A stretch of DNA of 64,000 nt from Zygnema cylindricum. Lineage: Eukaryota > Streptophyta > Zygnematophyceae > Zygnematales > Zygnemataceae. The translations under genes were made by a program, and so were the position numbers. The notes under the pieces are model-generated. The model did not search any database and had not been told where the DNA came from. It saw nothing but the letters and a program-made list of their open reading frames with translations. Of this stretch, positions 58,305 to 64,000 are shown piece by piece; the first letter of the stretch is position 1, and every line of letters starts with the position of its first letter. The stretch lies in contig JBBHKE010001504.1 in NCBI GenBank assembly GCA_037447655.1, forward strand, positions 126,001-190,000, in the 5' to 3' direction.

Positions 58305-59369
58305 TGTAAAAACTGATGGTTCCATTTTAAGTATTTTCTAGTTCTAAATTAAAATACAGAAAGAAGCCGAGGGAGTCTATCTCTAACTTCTCTCTCCAAC
58401 TCCCACAATTGTCGCAGTCACAGGGAAGTTGGATTGGAAGCTAAAGCCATGGCTGCCTAGGCTATCCATAGGTTTACGGGAAATAGATTAGTTTATATTT
58501 ACCGATAAGTTTATTTACTAAAAGGGTAAATGTCGGAACCAGGATATGATCCTGGTACCTACGGTATGATGGATGGTCGGTAGCCGGTCTTCGTAACCGT
58601 TAAGTCTAAGACTAATGTTATGTGATAAAGGGTTTGATATTTATATAAATGCAATTAGAAGGATAATTCATTTAACTAAAACTGCTTATGGGATACATAG
58701 ATCTAGTTATGTAAAAGTACGGATTAAGGTACGGACAAGGAACAAGTACCGCGCATTTGTTTCGATAGCGAAACGAATATCGCGCAGGTATTTATTACGG
58801 CTACGATTAAATATGGATTAAATCGGACGGTCGGTGTGAATGCCGAGATCGCGGAAGAAGATTTCGGCGGTTTGTGGTCATCGCCACATCGGATGACACG
58901 TCGCAGAAAGTCATTGGATCGCGGCATCTTTGGGGATTAAGGGAGCGAATCAGGATATACCACGTGTCGACATTTAGGCCATGTCGTACAGTATTCGTAC
59001 ACAAAGTACACCGGCAGCTGTACTTTTGTGTTCGGAAGAGTAATATGATTGGTCCGTACATCAGTAGATGGAGTTTGTGAGAGAGATAGGACTTAGAAAA
59101 AATTGGTAGATAGGACCCTCTCTCCTAGAGAACTTCTGTACAAAAGGTAAACTTTGACCCTCCATAACTTACTGCTCAGGGGAGCAAACTCAAAGATTCT
59201 TTTTGCTATCGACTCAGGGGAGTCTTCTCTTCACAATGGTGAAGGTGGTCTGAGTTTTTGATTGCCAGGGTAGTTGTTATTCTTGCTGAAACACAAAGGG
59301 GTCACGGTTATCCTAGAGGTTTCTACGAAGCTGTCCACTCTGAGGACTTATGGAGGTCTCAGTGTTTCA
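58305..59369 (+). repeat. Solo family A LTR
   Basis: Begins TGTAAAAACTGATGG and ends GTGTTTCA; flanked by the perfect target duplication GATAA (58300-58304, 59370-59374). No internal sequence, so the element was lost by LTR-LTR recombination. Discounting it, the RT frame of the host element continues across the site. Confidence 0.95.
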
Positions 59370-60475
59370 GATAATACCATTGAGAGATACAAGGCTTGGT
59401 TGGTGGCAAAGAGGTTCACCAAAAAGGAGGGGATAGATTATGAGGAGACCTTTGCTCCGGTAGTTCGATTCCCATCAGTAAGGGTTCTTAGTTTAGCAGC
59501 AGCAGAAGACATGGAGATACAACAGATGGATATTAAGCCCGCCTTCCTCAACGGTGAACTGGAGGAGGAAATCTTCATGCAGCAACCAGAAGGTTTTGTA
59601 GAGGAAGGAGAGGAAAGCAAAGTGTGCAGACTTATAAAGTCCTTTTATGGACTCAAGCAGGCCCCAGACAGAGGAATAAAAAACTTGATGAGTTTCTTAC
59701 CAGTCTGGGGTATATTCGGATCAGTTCCGACCATTCTATTTATATGTTTGCAGATGAGAATGGTGTGATTTTTATTGCAATTTATGTGGATGATTTGCTG
59801 GTATTGAGTAAGTCTATGGAGAAGATAAATAGGCTAAAGAAAGATCTTAGAAGTAGATTTGACATGAAGGATTTAGGGGAGGCTAAATATATTATGGGAA
59901 TTCAAATGGAAAGGGATAGGGGGAAGAGGATAATCAGACTTTACTGAAAAAGAGGATATAGGAAATATGCTAGAGAAATTTCAGATGGAGAATGAAAACA
60001 GTTGTACCACTCCCATGGACTTGAAGAAAGTAAGTGATGGGAGTGGAGAAGGAGGAGTGATAATGCTAGATGATCAGATGAGTCCAGAAGAGAGGCAGTT
60101 TATAAAGTCTATTCCTTACAGATAGGTTGTAGGAAGTTTGATTTACTTTATGAATTGTACAAGACTTGACATAGCTGCAACTGTTCGAGTCCTCAGTAGG
60201 AGCCTTAATGATCCCAGGAAAAGAGACTGGGAGGCAGCCAAGAGAGTAATGAGATACGTGGTGGGAACTACGAATCTATAGTTGCATTTGGGAGGGGAGA
60301 ACACTGACATCACTACTTGGAGTGATGTCAGTTACGGGGATGCACCTATGACAAGATGCACTTCTAGGTATGTATTGTATGTGGGGGAAGGTGCTTGCTG
60401 TTAGAGCAGGAAGCAACAAAAGGTTGTTGCCCAGTCCACTATGGAGGCTGAGTACATGGCCTCTTGTTCTACTGT
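59370..60475 (+). pseudogene. Inner family B RT and RNase H, truncated
   Basis: RT with Tyr-Val-Asp-Asp near 59785 and good conservation of ARLVAKGF-like and FAPVVRF motifs; a frameshift near 59660-59680, shift and stop near 59942, TAG at 60124, 60278 and 60402. RNase H stops after the Thr-Met-Glu-Ala-Glu motif and runs straight into mid-LTR sequence at 60476, so the last catalytic Asp is missing. Confidence 0.85.
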
Positions 60476-61034
60476 GTCATTTAAAGCCTGTTTGATCCGA
60501 CGGCCTGCACCATCGCCGAGACCCTGAAATGGCCGCCTTGGCGATTTTCGGTCGTGACATGACCTCGCGACCCGTGGCACAACGTCATTGAGAAGAGGAA
60601 ATCACGGAGAACATGAGGACAAGTCCGAAGAAGACAGGCGTCCACTCCAAGGCCTTGTCGTACACAGGCCGTAGAGAAAGTATATTGGCAGTAGTACCTT
60701 TCTATACTGTACAGTCTTCTGATTGGTTCCGTACCCCAGTAGATAAGAGTTGTGAGAGGGTTTAGGACTTAGTGGATTGAGGAGGTAGCCGCCTCTCTCC
60801 CAATAAGCTTGTATAAATATTGGCATCTTTGCCACTCTTTAACTAATCGCCTGATTGCGTGTTTTTCAGTGATTTTTCTTGCTGTGGACTCAGGGGAGTC
60901 CAGACTGCACAGGGGTGCAGTCAGATTATGTATTTTTCTTTTTGGGTGGCAATTGCTTTAGTTGAAAGTGGGTTAGTTGAAAAATACCTAGAGGCTTCCT
61001 CAATTTTGGTCCAAATGGGGGACACAAAATTGCA
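60476..61034 (+). repeat. Inner family B 3' LTR, 5' part deleted
   Basis: Matches 54820-55377 of the 5' LTR. The first 440 bp and the end of pol were deleted together; the junction shares TGT with the lost sequence. Ends AAATTGCA, then the target duplication TCTTT. Confidence 0.85.
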
Positions 61035-61039
61035 TCTTT

Positions 61040-61172
61040 CTCTTTCAGTGACTACAACATGTATGGGGGATAGAGGAAAGAGGCGGAGGCAAACTACCTG
61101 TGCTTTTCCTTTCTTTTCCTACTAAGTTATTCAGACCTAGAAAATACTACATAAACCTAGTGATTTTCAACA
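61040..61172 (-). repeat. Outer family B 5' LTR, last part
   Basis: Completes 52506-54380: matches 31912-32038, from the TTTCAGTGACTACAACA block to the terminal TTTTCAACA, followed by CTTTT and family C gag. Confidence 0.85.
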
Positions 61173-64000
61173 CTTTTCACGCTTTATGTACGAAGTTAAT
61201 GCACGAAGAAACAAAAATCTTGTCCTTTTCTGCATCTAACCTTTCCCACATCACCGCGTACTTTGCTTCGAATCTTAAAACTAACTTGGGGGGGGGCGTT
61301 GTATGTCGTTTGCAATTATTGCAAGAAGCAAAGACACACGGAAACCGAATGCCGTAAGCTGACACCTAAAAAAGTTGCAAAATCGACAAATTCCAATTCC
61401 AACGGTGACGTCAAAACGGCTCATGTTCCCCCCACGCCTAGTGCACTTCCCTAATCCCCTCCCCCTAACTTGTTTTTCCCCCAAATATTTTGCACCGTTA
61501 CCCCTATCCTTCTCCACCCCAAATTCCACTTCACTCCACCCCTTTTGCCGCCGCCCATTTCGCGTCATACGATCCTCATTGGCCAATTTTTTCACCTCTC
61601 TCCTCATTTTCGTCAAATTCTCCTCTCGTATCTGTAAATCTTACCGGTCCTCCCCCATCTCCGATATTCGGCTACCAAAATCTCGCCCACGCCCGTCTGG
61701 ACGTTTTTTTTACACCCGGGTATGCGTTTTTATCTCATGTTACGCATAATGATTGGATCATCGATAGTGGTGCCAGTCATCTCCTCTCTCCTCAATCTGA
61801 TTGGTTTACTCATTTAACTCCTTTACTCTCCCCTATGCAGATTCGTTTAGGGGATGATCGAATACTATTGGCTTCTCACTCTGGCCACGTTTGTGTTCCA
61901 AATTCCTCGATTGACATCGAAAATGTCCTTTTAGTACTTGGCTTATCTCGAAATTTATTTTCCGTTTGCATCGCTATGACTGACGGCGTCAAAACCGAAT
62001 TTGATCAAGATAGCGTTCATTTTTTTAGTAGAAAGGACAAACATAGCGTAGATTTTGGAATAGCAAAATACTATGTATTTTTTACAATTCTTCTATCTTA
62101 GAAAAGCTTGTGCATCACGTGTTAGCGTCTCTTTTGTTTTAAATGCTTGCGTAGAAGACTTTTGCCTTTTCCCTTTGGCATTTACGCTATGGGCATTTGA
62201 ATAACGTTATTTTAACTTCTTTGCTAACTCTTGTAACCGGAATCAAATCTTTTTCTAACAAAAATTGGATTTTTGTCATGGGTGCACACAAAGGAAAATG
62301 CCATGCCATTCTTTTCCTCTCAGTACTACCATTATCACAAAAACCTTCGCTCTCATTTATGCCGACGTATGCGGTCCCATGCGCACATGCGGTTTTGGTG
62401 GCTCGTTGTACGTTGTTTCTTTCATCGACCATGCCACCCGATATTCCCATTTATACACTATTTGTGAAAAATCTGACGTTTTTGCACGTTTCCAAGAATT
62501 TAAAGCGCTTGCAGAAAATTTCCACAAGAAGCGCATAAAAGTTTTATGGACTGATAACGGTGGCGAGTTTATGTCTCACCAATTCTACGTCTTCCTTGCT
62601 CACCAGTTGAGTGCACTATATACTCCTCAGCAGAACGGCGTTGTCGAAAGGTACAATCATACTTTAGCTGATATGGCTCGATCTATGCTGTATTTCGCAA
62701 ATATGTTTTTTTCCTTTTGGGCTGAGGCAACCATATGCGCTAACTATCTTCGTAACTTGTGTCCGACAAGTGCTACGCCTCACATTACCCTGATGAAAGC
62801 CTGGTCTTCTATTAAACCAGATGTTCGCCACCTTCGCACCTTCGGTTGCGAAGCATGGTACAACGACCTCACTCACTCCTCCTGGAAATGGGGCGCTCGT
62901 GCACTTCATGGAACGTTTGTAGGGTATGCCCCTAACTCAAAAGCTTACCACATTTGGTGCCCTTCCTGTCGTCGTGTGATCACCACACGCGGCGTTGCCT
63001 TCAACGAATCCCCCCTTCTCCAAACTCTCTCCCGTCCTCTCCTTCCCTCCTCTCCCGTCGACCTTTCCTCTTATCCTTCTCTTTGTGATTTTCCTGACCC
63101 AATCCAATCCCCACCCGACTTTATTTCTCTCTCAGTTCCCCCACTTTCCCCACCTTCACTCCGGTCTTTTAATCCCACCTCTCTTATCAATGCCCCCATC
63201 ATCTCAAATGATCCCTCTCTCCCCTTATCTCAGTCCTCTCCTCTTACTGTGACGATGATCCTCTCCTTTCCTCTCTTCCAGCCGCTATACTCTCTCCCCT
63301 TTCCCTCCTTTTAGATCCCCATGTTTTTTAATCTCTCACATCTCTCCCATCTGATATTCTCGTCGATACCCAACTAGATCGTATGGCCCTTTGTCCCGTC
63401 TTACTGAAACCACGGGTCATGCATTCTTTGCTTGCGCTTATTCAGCCGACTCTTCTGCCTCCACTCTCCTCTCTCTCAAATCTAGAATTTTCCGCGTTAA
63501 ACAAAAAGCGGACGCATCAGTCGACAAATACAAGGCCCGCTTGGTAGCCAAAGGATTCTCCCAAATTGAAGGTATAGATTTTACCGAAACTTATACTACA
63601 GTTGCTTGTCTCACGTCGATTCGCGCTCTCCTTGAATTGGTTGCTGAACATGATTTCCATGTTCATCAAATCAATGTGAAAAATGCATTTTTGAACGGTG
63701 TCCTCGCAAAATATATTTATATGCAACAACCTCAAGGGTATGTTTCCCCTGGCTCTGAACACTTAGTCTGTCATCTCATCTAAACAATCTACGGTTTGAA
63801 ACAACCCCCTCATGTTTGGAACCATACTATCGATGCCACTATGAAGAAAGAAGGCTTCACTCGTATTATCGCTGACTTTAGCATCCATTCTTGTGGCTCG
63901 GGTGCTTCTTTAATCATCGTTGCTATTATTGTTGATGACCTCCTCCTTGTTGGTCCATCTCTTTCTGAGATTTCCACTATTAAACTCCTTCTTCAGCGTC
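61173..64000 (+). pseudogene. Family C gag end, protease, integrase and RT (runs off the window)
   Basis: Gag resumes with a Leu-Met-His-Glu-Glu motif, then a shift at a run of nine G (61288-61296), then a CCHC knuckle (61311-61352). Protease Asp-Ser-Gly-Ala is at 61763-61774. Integrase core 62265-63000 has D62364, D62553 and E62646; the last two are 30 residues apart where 35 is usual, so five residues are missing. A CT-rich Ser/Pro hinge follows (63000-63300). RT starts near 63500 with the RLVAKGFSQ region; the YVDD motif reads Ile-Val-Asp-Asp near 63931. Stops at 62099, 63313 and 63781 break it. The integrase zinc region near 62100-62260 is degraded. The element's 3' end lies beyond base 64000. 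Confidence 0.85.

Larger units (their letters stand above)
54381..61034 (+). mobile_element. Inner family B copia element inserted in the outer B LTR
   Basis: Plus strand, target duplication TCTTT (54376-54380 and 61035-61039, perfect). 5' LTR 54381-55377, primer-binding site 55378-55392, gag-pol remnants to 60475 interrupted by a solo LTR at 58305-59369, then a deletion joining RNase H directly to the middle of the 3' LTR (60476-61034). Confidence 0.9.
31028..61172 (-). mobile_element. Outer family B copia element carrying all the nested insertions (30,145 bp)
   Basis: Minus-strand family B element inserted in family C gag with the target duplication CTTTT (31023-31027 and 61173-61177). 3' LTR 31028-32038; internal 32039-32717 and 48855-52490, separated by the family A complex; primer-binding site 52491-52505; 5' LTR 52506-54380 plus 61040-61172, interrupted by a small DNA insertion at about 53291-54260 and by another family B element at 54381-61034. 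Removing the inserts at their duplications gives a normal copia layout. Confidence 0.9.

Noticed and set aside
1-64000. CRISPR arrays, bacterial operons, rRNA genes
   Set aside because: No regularly spaced repeats of that type, no ribosomal sequence, and the whole context is eukaryotic retrotransposon DNA.

Overview
This window is nuclear DNA from a green plant lineage (streptophyte). It holds one recognisable host gene and a large pile of Ty1/copia LTR retrotransposons. The lineage call rests on two observations. The host gene encodes a plant-type CCCH tandem zinc finger of the RR-TZF group. The retroelement primer sites match, by my recollection of its sequence, the plant initiator tRNA-Met. 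I cannot name the species.

Layout. 1-4390: gene-poor AT-rich DNA with small hairpins and homopolymers. 4393-6844 (minus): the CCCH zinc-finger gene. Its finger domain is spread over three reading frames by about five 1-base indels, and it sits between a long pyrimidine block and a long purine block that includes a run of 48 G. 6850-8994: probable upstream region of that gene (several ACGT/G-box motifs) and unassigned DNA. 8995-18852 (minus): a decayed, internally deleted copia element (family E). Its right LTR is split by a copia element on the plus strand at 11907-18349 (family A), which carries the only intact gag-pol ORF here, 1450 codons. 18853-19693: purine-rich, unassigned. 19694-30029 (minus): a gag-only, probably non-autonomous LTR element (family D), interrupted by a plus-strand family B element at 22530-28126 that lacks reverse transcriptase. 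30453-64000: a family C copia element that runs off the window and is split inside gag by 30,145 bp of nested insertions (31028-61172).

The nest can be read from 5-bp target duplications. Outer family B element, minus, 31028-61172 (CTTTT). Inside it: a family A complex, minus, 32718-48854 (GTTTC); a hairpin-rich DNA insertion at about 53291-54260; and a family B element, plus, 54381-61034 (TCTTT), which itself holds a solo family A LTR at 58305-59369 (GATAA). Inside the A complex a second A element, 39167-45632, sits in the integrase of the first. The segment LTR plus 3' half of pol has been tandemly duplicated (32718-35935 and 35936-39166), as expected from unequal crossing-over between LTRs.

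Shared biology. In families A, B, D and E the primer-binding site is a 15-mer complementary to the anticodon arm (nt 25-39) of initiator tRNA-Met, the half-tRNA priming of Drosophila copia, not to the tRNA 3' end. The gag ORF starts inside the LTR and reads through this site, so an in-frame ATG lies in the primer-binding site opposite the tRNA's own CAU anticodon. The LTRs of A, B and E also share a hairpin whose stem sequence changes while pairing is largely kept, and dense GTAC motifs. No rRNA gene, CRISPR array or convincing tRNA gene was seen.
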